The translations under genes were made by a program, and so were the position numbers. 32,726 nucleotides of DNA from JANMAT01 sp031359995 (GTDB lineage: Bacteria; Actinomycetota; Acidimicrobiia; Acidimicrobiales; Ilumatobacteraceae). Positions 25,309 through 32,726 of the stretch are shown piece after piece. The DNA lies in assembly GCA_031359995.1 (NCBI GenBank), contig JANMAT010000146.1:1-32726 (forward strand). Direction: 5' to 3'. The notes beneath the pieces are model-generated. The model did no database searches and had not been told where the DNA came from. It saw nothing but the letters and a program-made list of their open reading frames with translations. Within the stretch, counting starts at the first letter, position 1, and each line of letters begins with the position of its first letter.

Positions 25309-25475
25309 CCACCAAGCAGAGGCACCACGACTGCTTCCCTCCATCGAGGTCGGGCCACAGCACCCCGGAGCACCCGACAACACCGCGACCAGCGACGATA
25401 GGCCCCCGCTCCCGTAGATCTGCGCACCCCGGGGTCGGCGCCAGGGTCCGCCGGTTCTGGTGCGTGGCGGGCCGT

Positions 25476-25865
25476 CTACGCGCCGTACATGGCCTTGTCG
25501 TAGACCATGGCTGCTAGTTCGTTGCCTTCGGTGTCGAGGAACTGGGTGAGTGTGCCGACGGTTGGGATCTGGATTTCCACGTAGGTGATGGTTCCACCGT
25601 TGCCGGTCACCCGTTCTCGGATGGCTGTGAGATCGTCGACCGCGATGGTGCACGTGAACCCTCGGGTGCCGCCGCCGGTGAGTGGTTCGTCGCGTTGGTG
25701 GAGGGCGCCTTGGATGCCGGGTCGATCGGGGTCTCCGGTGACGATGTCGTAGAAGCCGGGTGGGCCCCATGCTTCGAAGTGCCAACCGAACACGGCTTGG
25801 TAGAAGCGGCGTGCCCGCTCGACGTCGTCGGCATGGATGGCGAAGTGCACGATGTTGTGAGCCAT
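25476..25865 (-). CDS. VOC (glyoxalase/bleomycin-resistance fold) family protein
   Basis: A 129-residue protein with two beta-alpha-beta-beta-beta modules. It begins NIVHFAIHADDVERARRFYQ with FGWHFEAWG, typical of single-chain VOC proteins; the second half contains TCTIAVDDLTAI, and FLDTEGNELAAM supplies the usual metal-site Glu region. VOC proteins act as metal-dependent isomerases, dioxygenases or resistance proteins, and the reaction here cannot be told. Start ATG 25865 has GGGG 3 bases upstream. Longer upstream frames only read into the divergent region. It is divergent from an AraC-type regulator 85 bases away, which may control it. Confidence 0.92.
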   Translation of the reverse strand: MAHNIVHFAIHADDVERARRFYQAVFGWHFEAWGPPGFYDIVTGDPDRPGIQGALHQRDEPLTGGGTRGFTCTIAVDDLTAIRERVTGNGGTITYVEIQIPTVGTLTQFLDTEGNELAAMVYDKAMYGA

Positions 25866-25950
25866 AGCCCCGGGATCGTAACGACCAGCCGCGTGGCAGA
25901 CTTCCACCATCACGACAGTTGACGTTGAAAACCCGACACCGGCCCCGCGG

Positions 25951-26673
25951 GTGGTCGTACGTTCCCACGCCGTCGGGTACGCCGACGGCACACAGCTGCG
26001 GTGGCATACCCACGACTGGCATCAACTCGTGTACGCCGCTTCGGGGGCGCTCCTGGTCGAAACTCACGCAGGCGGGTGGATCGTTCCCCCGGCCCGCGCC
26101 GTATGGATCCCCGCCAACGTGATCCACCGCCTCACCGCCCGGGGCAGGGTGCAACTCCGTACCCTGTACGTGGCCAGGCGCCTACGGGCGGCATCCCGCC
26201 CTCTCGGGGTCATCCAGGTCAGTCCGCTCCTGCGGGAACTGATCCTGTGCGTCGTGCAACGGGGCACGCTCGATGCCCGTTCCGCACCCGATGATCGGCT
26301 CGCTCGCGTGCTCCTCGACCAGCTTCACACCATCGCGGTGGTGCCCCTCGAGTTGCGCGTTCCCACCGATCATGTCGCCGGCATGCTCGCCGGTCTGCTC
26401 CGCCACGACCCGGGCGCCAACCTGGACGATCTCGCACTCCGGGTCGGCGCCAGCCGACGGACACTGGAGCGACGATTCCATGACCAGACGGGCTTGAGCC
26501 TCGGTCGATGGCGGCAACGACTCCGGCTGGTCCACGCCATCGAGTTGATGGCCGAAGGGCGTCCGGTGAGCGAAGTGGGATGGGCCGTCGGTTACGCGTC
26601 GACCAGTGCGTTCGTCACCGCGTTCCGCCGACAGCTCGGCACGACACCCGGTCGCTACTTCGCGCCGCCCTGA
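25951..26673 (+). CDS. AraC-family transcriptional regulator with cupin sensor domain
   Basis: A 240-residue regulator. The N-terminal cupin (about 1-90) has HTHDWHQLVYAASG and PARAVWIPANVIH, the metal-like HxH pattern seen in AraC cupins. The C-terminal double helix-turn-helix (about 140-240) reads LDDLALRVGASRRTLERRFH, and AVGYASTSAFVTAFRRQLGT near its end. GTG 25951 is the only plausible start codon in this frame near the domain start, and it gives a full-length family member. It is divergent from the VOC gene, so it may regulate that gene. The 3' end overlaps a weak minus-strand reading frame by 19 bases. Confidence 0.93.
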   Translation: MVVRSHAVGYADGTQLRWHTHDWHQLVYAASGALLVETHAGGWIVPPARAVWIPANVIHRLTARGRVQLRTLYVARRLRAASRPLGVIQVSPLLRELILCVVQRGTLDARSAPDDRLARVLLDQLHTIAVVPLELRVPTDHVAGMLAGLLRHDPGANLDDLALRVGASRRTLERRFHDQTGLSLGRWRQRLRLVHAIELMAEGRPVSEVGWAVGYASTSAFVTAFRRQLGTTPGRYFAPP

Positions 26674-27068
26674 CCAACAGCGATGGCATGCTGAACACGA
26701 AGGACCCGACAACCCGTCGTTCCCCGTGGCCCCCGACTGGACTCGCGCGGTCCCGGCTGGCCGCTCGACGGTCGGTCGGCCAGCGGACCGGCATCGCCGT
26801 CCACGCCCGCCGATCCCGTGCGTTCGCCGCGCCAGTGTTCGCATGATCTGTGCGGCGCGCCCTGTCGGGCGGCCGAGCGAACTGGTGGGTGTTCACGGTC
26901 GCCGTAATGCGCTGCACGCTCGGGTGTCACCACGACGGCGTCATCGTGCACGAGCCATGCGAAGGGCCCGCCGATGTCCCACCCGTCGGCGAAGCGGCCC
27001 ACGTTGGCGCAGCAGAGGAGGCCGGCCAGCCCGAGCGGTCCGCTTGCGGGCACCGGAGTGTCTCGCAT
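26655..27068 (-). CDS. Doubtful small hypothetical protein
   Basis: A 137-codon frame that starts at ATG 27068 after a good ribosome site (GGAGGGAG, 4 bases). The first 60 residues look protein-like, with a short hydrophobic stretch (PLGLAGLLCCANVG) and GWDIGGPFAWLVHDDAVVV. The second half is Arg/Pro/Ser-rich and probably not real protein, so a frameshift or earlier stop is possible. It follows the SRPBCC gene by about 58 bases on the same strand. I recognise no family. Otherwise the 26,674-27,126 interval holds nothing I can name. Confidence 0.3.
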   Translation of the reverse strand: MRDTPVPASGPLGLAGLLCCANVGRFADGWDIGGPFAWLVHDDAVVVTPERAAHYGDREHPPVRSAARQGAPHRSCEHWRGERTGSAGVDGDAGPLADRPSSGQPGPRESSRGPRGTTGCRVLRVQHAIAVGQGGAK

Positions 27069-27126
27069 CTCCCTCCCGACTCAGCGATCATCGAAGGCAC
27101 CCCCGTCGCCCGCGTCCGGGTAGCGG

Positions 27127-27564
27127 TCATGTTTCGAGGAGTCGTTTGAGGGCAGCGAGATCTCTCCGGTTGGCGCGTTTCACGGCCTGGGTCATGAACG
27201 GTGCGACGAGTGTCGAGAAGCCGGACGGTTGGCCGTGGTTGCGCAAGGTCATTCTGGTCGTCTGGTCATCGAGCGCGGTCCAGGTGTAGGTGGTGGTCAT
27301 GGGGAACGGCCCTTGGGCGGTGGTCATGGTGAGCCGCTCGCCCGGGGCGAGGTCGACGATCTGGTAGGTGTACTCGAGCTGTTTGCCCATGAACTGGGCG
27401 ACGAACGCCACGAGCGAGCCGACGTGCAGGGGTGGGGGTGTCTTCCATTCGACCGAGGTGATGTTGACGTACCACGCTGGCGTGTTCGAGGGGTCGGCCG
27501 CGTACTCGGCCACGGTGGCGACGGGCCGGGCGATCACGATCTCGGTGGTGACATCGACGTTCAC
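27127..27564 (-). CDS. SRPBCC (START-like) family protein
   Basis: A 145-residue helix-grip protein. The N-terminal strand is DVTTEIVIARPVATVAEYAA, then DPSNTPAWYVNITSVEW. The middle contains GERLTMTTAQGPFPM, and the long C-terminal helix ends RANRRDLAALKRLLET. This is the polyketide-cyclase/dehydrase-like branch, which binds hydrophobic ligands. Start GTG 27564 overlaps the stop of the AHSA1-type gene by 4 bases (GTGA), so it is the third gene of a translationally coupled ArsR operon. It is not a CoxG, despite sharing the fold. The ligand is unknown. Confidence 0.9.
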   Translation of the reverse strand: MNVDVTTEIVIARPVATVAEYAADPSNTPAWYVNITSVEWKTPPPLHVGSLVAFVAQFMGKQLEYTYQIVDLAPGERLTMTTAQGPFPMTTTYTWTALDDQTTRMTLRNHGQPSGFSTLVAPFMTQAVKRANRRDLAALKRLLET

Positions 27565-28037
27565 GACGCGTCCTCGTCGACGTCGGTCCTCGACCGGAGC
27601 GCGTGGCGAGCGGCGGCGGTCGGGAGGCGCTCACCGACGAAGAGCGCCCAGCCTTTGGCGTGCTCGTCCGCATGGACGGCGGGCACCTCGCGATGAACGA
27701 GGACGAGGTCGGTGTCGCCGTCTACCGGGGTGAGGGTCACTTCCACGTGCGTGCTGCGGGGTGCGAGGGCGTCGCCCATCGGGTTGCCTTCCCACCCGAA
27801 CGTGAACACCACACGAGTGAAGGGCTCCAGGGTGAGGTAGGTGCCGGACATGACCGGTCCATCGGTGGCCATCACGACGCGGAAGATGCCACCGGGCTGC
27901 GGGTCGATCTCGGCGCCGATGCCCCACCATTCGCACAGTCGCGCCGGGTCGGTCCAGAACGTCCACACCGTTTCCGGTGACGCGGCGATACGCACCCGCT
28001 GTTCGATGGTACGCAACGTCGGGGGGTTCTCAGTCAC
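27561..28037 (-). CDS. AHSA1/SRPBCC-domain protein
   Basis: A 158-residue activator-of-Hsp90-ATPase-homology-type protein, the kind often paired with ArsR regulators in actinobacteria. Signature segments are RIAASPETVWTFWTDPARLC, then EWWGIGAEIDPQPGG and GWEGNP, with STHVEVTLTPVDGDTDLVL near the end. Start GTG 28037 overlaps the ArsR stop by 4 bases (GTGA). The longer frame to 28,217 only reads into the ArsR gene. In characterised cases such ArsR/AHSA1 pairs act in environmental stress or solvent responses. Here the role is unknown. Confidence 0.93.
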   Translation of the reverse strand: MTENPPTLRTIEQRVRIAASPETVWTFWTDPARLCEWWGIGAEIDPQPGGIFRVVMATDGPVMSGTYLTLEPFTRVVFTFGWEGNPMGDALAPRSTHVEVTLTPVDGDTDLVLVHREVPAVHADEHAKGWALFVGERLPTAAARHALRSRTDVDEDAS

Positions 28038-28444
28038 GGCTGCTCCTTGTCGAGGGTGGCGGGCTTCGCCCGGCTCGGCGCGGCGCGGGTGGCCCGGGAT
28101 CGGTCCGTGCTGGGCGTGTCGAGCTGACGGCGTTGACGTTCGGGCCACTCGGCCCGTTCGGCGGCGGCTCTCAGGCGCCCGAGCCGATCGGTCCACATCT
28201 CGTCGAGGTACCGCCACATGGCCGCCAGCCCTTCGGTCCGCGCCCGGTACAAACGCCGGTTCCCGTCCGATCGCACCGTGACCAGCCCCGCTCGGTGGAG
28301 CACCCGCAGATGCTGCGATACGGCCGGTCGGCTCATCGTCGGGAACCGGGCGGCGAGATCACCGGCCGAACGCTCGTCGTCGCGGACCAGACGCAAGATC
28401 GACCGTCGCGTCCCGTCGGACAACGCCTGCGCCACCCCATCCAT
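28034..28444 (-). CDS. ArsR-family transcriptional regulator
   Basis: A winged-helix repressor of 136 residues from ATG 28444, which follows AAGGGG by 5 bases and begins MDGVAQALSDGTRRSILRLV as this family does. ATG 28471 is in frame and would add nine residues, but it lies inside the palindromic operator. The recognition helix is MSRPAVSQHLRVLHRAGLVT and the wing is RSDGNRRLYRA. No Cys-based metal site is seen, so it is of the non-metal, AHSA1-linked type. The C-terminal 35 residues are Arg/Pro-rich. It heads a coupled three-gene operon and is divergent from the TIGR03086-DUF899 pair. It probably represses both. Confidence 0.93.
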   Translation of the reverse strand: MDGVAQALSDGTRRSILRLVRDDERSAGDLAARFPTMSRPAVSQHLRVLHRAGLVTVRSDGNRRLYRARTEGLAAMWRYLDEMWTDRLGRLRAAAERAEWPERQRRQLDTPSTDRSRATRAAPSRAKPATLDKEQP

Positions 28445-28469
28445 GGACGCCCCTTGCACCTCCCCGCTC

Positions 28470-28489
28470 ATGTAAGTATCTTCTTACAT
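28470..28489. promoter_or_regulatory. Palindromic operator in the ArsR divergent region
   Basis: ATGTAAG (28470-28476) and CTTACAT (28483-28489) are perfect 7 bp inverted repeats around TATCTT. This A/T-rich block stands out in the G/C-rich 90-base gap between the ArsR and TIGR03086 starts. ArsR-family operators are typically A/T-rich inverted repeats of this size, so it is the likely site for repression of both directions. Confidence 0.72.
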
Positions 28490-28534
28490 ACATCGGTGCC
28501 ATTGCAACTCGCCGGTGCGACCGGAGAAACCACC

Positions 28535-29089
28535 ATGGATCTGCTGACCGCTCTCGCTGAAACGTTCGATCACACCCACGGGGTGATCGCTGGGGTTCGG
28601 GCCGATCAGATGGCCGACCCCACCCCGTGCACCCAGTGGGACGTGAGTGCGTTGCTCGGCCACGCGTTCGGTGTCGTCGCCGGGATCGGAGGCGCCGTGC
28701 GCGGCGATGCACCCCCGCCCGATGGCGCGGGGTTCGTGCTGGCCGATGACCCAGCGGCCCAGTTCCGTGCCCTGGCCGACCGCACGCTGGCGGCGTGGAC
28801 CAACGCCGACCTCGCCGGGGAAATGAACATCGGTGCCGGCCCGATGCCCGGCAGCGCCGCGCTGAGCATCAACCTGCTCGACACGGCCACCCACTCGTGG
28901 GACATCGCCCGCGCCACAGGACAACCCGAGGACCTGCCCGACGATCTCGCTTCGCTCGTGCTCGAGATCTGCCAAGGGTTCGTGACCGACGAGATCCGCA
29001 CCTTTGCCGGTTTCGACCCCGCCGTCACAGTCCCGGCCGATGCGAGCGCCACCACCAAACTGGTGGCCTTCCTGGGCCGCACGCCATGA
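28535..29089 (+). CDS. TIGR03086-type metal-binding protein (DinB/maleylpyruvate isomerase fold)
   Basis: A 184-residue four-helix-bundle protein. It begins MDLLTALAETFDHTHGVIAG with QMADPTPCTQWDVSALLGHA, the typical opening of the family, and later has LLDTATHSWDIARATGQPED. The His residues spaced along the helices form the metal site expected in mycothiol-dependent DinB-like enzymes of actinobacteria. Start ATG 28535 follows CCGGAG by about 9 bases. The next gene overlaps its stop by 4 bases (ATGA). It is divergent from the ArsR operon across the palindrome. The substrate is unknown. Confidence 0.9.
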   Translation: MDLLTALAETFDHTHGVIAGVRADQMADPTPCTQWDVSALLGHAFGVVAGIGGAVRGDAPPPDGAGFVLADDPAAQFRALADRTLAAWTNADLAGEMNIGAGPMPGSAALSINLLDTATHSWDIARATGQPEDLPDDLASLVLEICQGFVTDEIRTFAGFDPAVTVPADASATTKLVAFLGRTP

Positions 29090-29769
29090 CCACGGTCGAC
29101 GAGCCTCGCATCGCGTCCCGCGACGAATGGCTCCACGAACGTGTCCAGCTGCTCGCGAGGGAGAAAGACCTGAGCCGCCGCCGGGACGAACTGGCCCGGG
29201 CCCGGCGCGCCCTGCCGTGGGTCCGGGTCGAGCAGGACTACCGGTTCGACACCGTCGACGGTGAGCGGTCCTTGAGCGAACTGTTCGACAGGTGTTCGCA
29301 ACTCGTCGTCTACCACTTCATGTTCGGTCCCGACTGGGACCAAGGCTGTCCGAGCTGTTCGTTCTGGGCTGACAACTACAACGGGACCACCGTCCACCTC
29401 GCCCATCGCGACGCGACACTCATCGCCGTGTCCCGAGCCCCGCTCGACACCCTTCAGACCTACCGGAACCGGATGGGATGGACATTCAACTGGGTGTCCT
29501 CACTCGGATCGACGTTCAACCAGGACTACGGCGTCACCCAAGCCGCAACCTACAACTACACCCCCGTCGACCACCCCGCCGAGGAAGCACCCGGCCTGAG
29601 CGCATTCGTGCGCCACCACGGTGAGGTGTTCCACACGTACAGCTGCTACGCGCGAGGGCTCGACGTGTTCAACACCGCCTACCAGATCCTCGACATCACC
29701 GCCAAAGGACGCGACGAAGACGCCCTGCCCTGGACGATGGCCTGGCTCCACCGCCACGACCAATACTGA
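29086..29769 (+). CDS. DUF899 thioredoxin-like family protein
   Basis: A 227-residue protein of the DUF899 (COG4312) thioredoxin-like family. It begins with a helix-rich region (RDEWLHERVQLLAREKDLSR, RRALPWVRVEQDYRF). Then comes LSELFDRCSQLVVYHFMFGP and the family's CPSCSFWADN motif, where a Trx active site would be. The C-terminus carries FHTYSCYARGLDVFN and ALPWTMAWLHRHDQY. It is translationally coupled to the TIGR03086 gene by an ATGA overlap. Members are predicted redox proteins without a fixed substrate. With an ArsR/AHSA1 operon opposite, a detoxification or stress role is plausible. Confidence 0.93.
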   Translation: MTTVDEPRIASRDEWLHERVQLLAREKDLSRRRDELARARRALPWVRVEQDYRFDTVDGERSLSELFDRCSQLVVYHFMFGPDWDQGCPSCSFWADNYNGTTVHLAHRDATLIAVSRAPLDTLQTYRNRMGWTFNWVSSLGSTFNQDYGVTQAATYNYTPVDHPAEEAPGLSAFVRHHGEVFHTYSCYARGLDVFNTAYQILDITAKGRDEDALPWTMAWLHRHDQY

Positions 29770-30138
29770 CCACACGCATCGAACCAGCCGGCTGAGCACC
29801 AACACCCCGACCGTCCGGCCCATGCCAGATCTACGAGCCACCAGGAGCAGGGCGACGCACCCATCGTCGACGACCGCGAAAGGCCCCAAGCAGCACACCA
29901 CAGCCGTCATACCCGGGCACCCATGCCGCCCGGCACCGCCGTTTCCCGGACAACGATGTTGGCCATGGAGGCTGGTGATACCGTGCGCCTCGGCGCGGTT
30001 GGTGGGCAGACCCGGCGCGTGAGAGGGGTGCTCGCTTCGCTCGGTCATGCGGGACCGTGGTCCGGCCGCCGCAGCGGTCTGTTGCGGTTCGCTCCCAGTT
30101 GGGTCAGGGCCGTGCGTCGTCGACCGTGCGGCCGAGCC
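29770..30138. other. Intergenic region between convergent DUF899 and MFS genes
   Basis: I see no gene in these 369 bases. The frames present read only shadows or low-complexity Arg/Pro translations. It ends in a small hairpin at the MFS stop codon. Confidence 0.5.
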
Positions 30139-30155
30139 GACGGGATCAGCCCGTC
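30139..30155 (-). terminator. Hairpin spanning the MFS stop codon
   Basis: GACGGG (30139-30144) pairs with CCCGTC (30150-30155) across a 5-base loop that contains part of the TGA stop of the MFS gene. The stem is only 6 bp, so termination here is tentative. Confidence 0.25.
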
Positions 30156-31411
30156 CGTTCGAGCACCTCTGGTCGCCATCGCAGCCAACCGGTCAGCATC
30201 GCGGTGCCCGAGAGCACCGAGACGACGATGGCCGTCCGGGCGCCGACTTCCTCCGCCAGCTCGCCGAGCAGGATCATCCCAACGGGCAGCACGCCGATCG
30301 CCGTGGACAGCAGGCCGAGGGCCCGACCGCGCAGCTCCGGTGCGACCGATGTCATGACGAGGGTGCCCTGCAGCGATGAGAACAGTCCCATGCCGATGGC
30401 GGACACGAGCATGAACACCAGCGAGACGAGGTACCAGGGCGAGAGTGCGAACGGAACCAGCATCACCATGGCCAGTCCCGAGCCCGTCACGTAAACGACG
30501 CCGCGCCTTCTCGGTTGGGTACGGGCCACGATGCCCGATCCCGTCATCATGCCGATGCCGAGCATGGCGGCCAGTAGGCTGGTGAGGAACGCCCCGACTC
30601 CGAGATCCGACGCGACCAGTTGCACCAGTGGCGTGAAGCTGAAGAAGAAGAAGTTCACCGCTGCGGTCACGCCGAGGACGCTCAGCAGCGCCCGTTCCGT
30701 GCGGAGCAGGCGGAATCCGGACCGGAACGCCACCAGCGGTGACTCCGTGGAGGCAGTGAGCCGGTCCATCCGCGGCACGCGCCGGAACAGCACGAGTGCC
30801 CCGACGGCCAGCCCGCACACGCACAGGTACGCGGCGCCGATGCCGAGGGCCTGTATCGCCGTGCCACCCAACAACGTTCCGATGGCCAACCCGCTCGATG
30901 TGCTCACCGACTCCAACGCCATGGCGCTGGCCACCCGATCGGTACCCACCACGTCGTAGATCATGGCCCTCCGGCTGGTCATGTCGGCGACCCAGCCGAT
31001 GCCGACTACGACGAGGAACGGGTACAGCATCCAGAGGCGGATGGAGCCGACGATGCCGGCGATACCCATCAGGGCGGACAGCGGGATCAGGGCAGCGAAC
31101 TGGGCGATCACCGTCTTTCGGCGATCGAAGCGATCCGACACCACACCACCGAGCACCCCGCCGAACAGCAGCGGTGCCCATAGGGCCACACCGGTGAGCT
31201 GCACGAGCCGGGCCGAGCCGGTCGATAGATTGGCGACGAAGGCACCGAGGAAGCCGCTCGCCCAACGGCACATCGTCCACAACCAACCGGCAAAGAGCAA
31301 CGACGGAAAACTCGGGACGCGCAGCACCTCGAGCACCGGTCGGCGCGAGCTGGTCGCCGCCGCCCGGCCGTCGACCAGAGAGTTGCGTGCCGCGCCGGAC
31401 CTGATCACCAC
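30146..31411 (-). CDS. MFS transporter, EntS-like exporter branch
   Basis: A membrane exporter of 421 residues from GTG 31411. The frame extends to ATG 31555, but the 48 extra residues are Arg/Gly/Ser-rich and look non-coding, while a G-run lies just before GTG 31411. About ten to twelve membrane helices are visible. The motif between helices 2 and 3 is GVVSDRFDRRK, and the layout VLEVLRVPSFPSLLFAGWLW to YVTGSGLAMVMLVPFALSPW is that of the EntS/MdfA-like drug and siderophore exporters. Loops are short and the C-terminus is WRPEVLERTG. No siderophore or drug genes are adjacent, so the substrate is open. Neighbouring spaces on both sides are empty. Confidence 0.92.
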   Translation of the reverse strand: MVIRSGAARNSLVDGRAAATSSRRPVLEVLRVPSFPSLLFAGWLWTMCRWASGFLGAFVANLSTGSARLVQLTGVALWAPLLFGGVLGGVVSDRFDRRKTVIAQFAALIPLSALMGIAGIVGSIRLWMLYPFLVVVGIGWVADMTSRRAMIYDVVGTDRVASAMALESVSTSSGLAIGTLLGGTAIQALGIGAAYLCVCGLAVGALVLFRRVPRMDRLTASTESPLVAFRSGFRLLRTERALLSVLGVTAAVNFFFFSFTPLVQLVASDLGVGAFLTSLLAAMLGIGMMTGSGIVARTQPRRRGVVYVTGSGLAMVMLVPFALSPWYLVSLVFMLVSAIGMGLFSSLQGTLVMTSVAPELRGRALGLLSTAIGVLPVGMILLGELAEEVGARTAIVVSVLSGTAMLTGWLRWRPEVLERTG

Positions 31412-32292
31412 CTCGGCCCCCCGGCTCGATCGTTGCCCGAGAGTACCGCCCGAACCTGATGCGACGCCCGACCGCGCCGAACGAGCGGCATGCCGTCGCC
31501 CGCGTACCCGCTCGTCCTCAAAGGGCCGACGGCCACCCCGCCCACCCTCAGTCATCCCGGCAGGCGAACGCGATTGGAGACACGTGGCCGGCTACAGCCT
31601 CGTCCCTGATGGTCACGTCGCAGCGATCGCGAGGTGAGTGCTCTCGGTGTCGCTGCTTCGAGCGGGTTCGTTGCAACAAGGTACGCGCGTCTCGGCGGCA
31701 CTGGCTCGCCCGATGCCGCGCAGACCGCCAGGCCTGCCGAAGCTCGAGGCGATAGCTACTTCCTAGATCGGTGACAGCTCAGCCCGAAACATCGGGGCGC
31801 CCGGACAGGCAGCCCGCTACGGATCCGAACTCGTGCGCTGGCCGCGCCAGGGTTCGCTAGTTCCCGGGTGCTGGCTTCGTGTTTGCGGGTGAGCGAAGTG
31901 GTGTGCCTGTGGCGGGTGGGCAGGCGGCCGGCCCGGCGCGTGGGTTGCGGCATGTGCGAGGCGCGTGTCGACTCCGATGGTGTGCCAGTCCGGGTGTGCG
32001 ACTCGGGTGACGCCGTCGGGCTGGTGCGGGTGGGCACGGCGGAGTGCATCGCGTGGATAGCGAGTGGTTCGTTCGTCTGTGCAGAACCTGCGCGGGGGCC
32101 GGGCTCGCCATGGTCTGCAGTGATGGTTCTTGACGGCGGCGAGCGCCTACCGAACGAGCCGGGGTCTGGGTGGTTCAGGTGGGGGTGGGGGTGGGCGCGA
32201 GACGGGAGATGGCGGCGGTCAGGTTGGCGGCGGTTTGCTCGTAGGTCCGGGCGGAGATGAACGACACGGTGTAGGTCCCGGTTGGTGTGGCG
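31412..32292. other. Gene-poor region before the PIN toxin gene
   Basis: Apart from the N-terminal extension of the MFS frame (to 31,555) and a possible C-terminal remnant at 32175-32300, I see no gene. Frames on both strands give low-complexity, Arg/Cys-rich translations. A G-rich run (GGGGGTGGGGGTGGG, 32181-32195) lies on the plus strand. Confidence 0.45.
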
Positions 32293-32300
32293 TCAGCGTC
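32175..32300 (-). pseudogene. Possible C-terminal remnant of an unknown exported or surface protein
   Basis: In the frame ending at 32175 the last 40 or so residues read DADATPTGTYTVSFISARTY then EQTAANLTAAISRLAPTPTP. This looks like true protein, with a strand, then a helix, then a Thr-Pro tail. It lies directly after the PIN-domain gene but in another frame, with no start of its own. It could be the 3' end of a gene displaced by the toxin locus. The call is weak. Confidence 0.25.
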
Positions 32301-32706
32301 GGGGAACGACGTCGAAGCGTTGTCGTCCAAGGAGTCGGTAGATGTGGAAGTCAGAGTCGAGGGTGAAGACCCTGCGATGGCCTTGTTCCTCAGCGAATGC
32401 CACAAGGGTGGCGTCGGCGAGATCCATCGGTCGGTCCGCGTACTTGTCCATCAGCTGAGCTGATCGCTCGACCGTCTTGGTCGACAGGTCGGCAAGGTTG
32501 AGCCGACCGGTGTGAACCAGCTTCCAGAGCGCGCGTTGAGCGGTGATGCCTCCGGCTTGGCCGAGCAGGTACATCGCCTCGGTGAACGCCGGCCAGGTCG
32601 TCACCAAGGGCAGGGTGAGTTCGTCAAGCGCGGCGAGACATGCGTCGTGATCGGGCTCGTCGGCGTCGATGATGGCGATCAGCGGACCCGCGTCGCACAG
32701 CGTCAT
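32293..32706 (-). CDS. vapC: PIN-domain ribonuclease, VapC-like toxin
   Basis: A 137-residue PIN domain, the fold of type II toxin-antitoxin ribonucleases that cut tRNA or rRNA. The acidic catalytic residues are in place: D5 (LCDAGPLIAI), E43 (FTEAMYLL), D95/D98 (MDLADA), and D117/D119 (TLDSDF). Start ATG 32706 leaves 20 bases to the window edge, so any VapB antitoxin gene, normally directly upstream, would lie outside. The family often also includes solitary PIN proteins, so toxin function is inferred until the upstream gene is seen. Confidence 0.85.
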   Translation of the reverse strand: MTLCDAGPLIAIIDADEPDHDACLAALDELTLPLVTTWPAFTEAMYLLGQAGGITAQRALWKLVHTGRLNLADLSTKTVERSAQLMDKYADRPMDLADATLVAFAEEQGHRRVFTLDSDFHIYRLLGRQRFDVVPRR

Positions 32707-32726
32707 GGCATGGCGCGGTCTCGGGC

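Noticed and set aside
27127..27564. SRPBCC protein considered as a CoxG for the CO dehydrogenase operon
   Set aside because: It is 14 kb away, in an ArsR operon, and lacks the C-terminal hydrophobic anchor expected of CoxG.
30045..31286. Minus-strand frame of 413 codons overlapping the MFS gene
   Set aside because: Arg/His/Gly-rich shadow of the MFS gene, which has clear membrane helices in its own frame.
32161..32195. G-rich run as a G-quadruplex regulatory element
   Set aside because: It has G-runs that could fold, but it also encodes a Thr-Pro tail on the other strand and lies near no promoter I can identify.

Overview
The window is high-GC DNA (roughly two thirds G+C by eye) with many GTG starts, 1-4 base overlaps between co-directional genes, leaderless-looking promoters and families typical of Actinomycetota: a membrane fusion protein with a peptidoglycan-binding domain, a TIGR03086 protein, a DUF6431-like fragment and a form I CO dehydrogenase. 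I infer a free-living, aerobic high-GC actinobacterium, possibly of the Acidimicrobiia. The class is a guess. No rRNA, tRNA or CRISPR array was seen.

Layout. 1-505 is the 5' part of an unknown gene leaving the window. 874-4101 is a peroxide-defence locus: katG (minus), a decayed furA directly upstream of it, and a divergent PerR-type regulator with all five PerR metal ligands. 4374-6674 is a membrane GGDEF-EAL protein. 6824-13565 is one minus-strand operon for aerobic CO oxidation in the form I order coxM-coxS-coxL, followed by an XdhC-YHS fusion, a MoxR-type AAA+ ATPase and a CoxE-like VWA protein. A LysR regulator is divergent from it at 13714-14679, with a palindromic candidate operator between them. 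14680-18093 is a poorly conserved zone: a possible IS21 transposase scrap, an intact four-repeat surface protein, a truncated DUF6431-like gene, IS21-like end repeats and a truncated tyrosine recombinase.

18094-25308 is a seven-gene plus-strand locus: lipoprotein, membrane fusion protein, ABC ATPase, MacB-like permease, PepSY protein, OmpR-type response regulator and histidine kinase. The promoters before the lipoprotein and before the PepSY gene have the same design: two CTCA(T/G)C half-sites 11 bases apart, then exactly 10 bases to a TANNNT -10 box. This suggests the encoded two-component system controls both halves of its own locus.

25476-26673 holds a VOC protein and a divergent AraC regulator. 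27127-29769 holds an ArsR-AHSA1-SRPBCC operon, divergent from a TIGR03086-DUF899 pair, with a 7+7 bp palindrome between the two units. 30146-31411 is an MFS exporter. 32293-32706 is a VapC-like PIN toxin at the window edge.

The strongest leads are the replacement of FurA by a PerR at katG, the self-regulated lipoprotein/MacAB-like/PepSY/two-component locus with its duplicated promoter, and the CO dehydrogenase cluster with the XdhC-YHS fusion.
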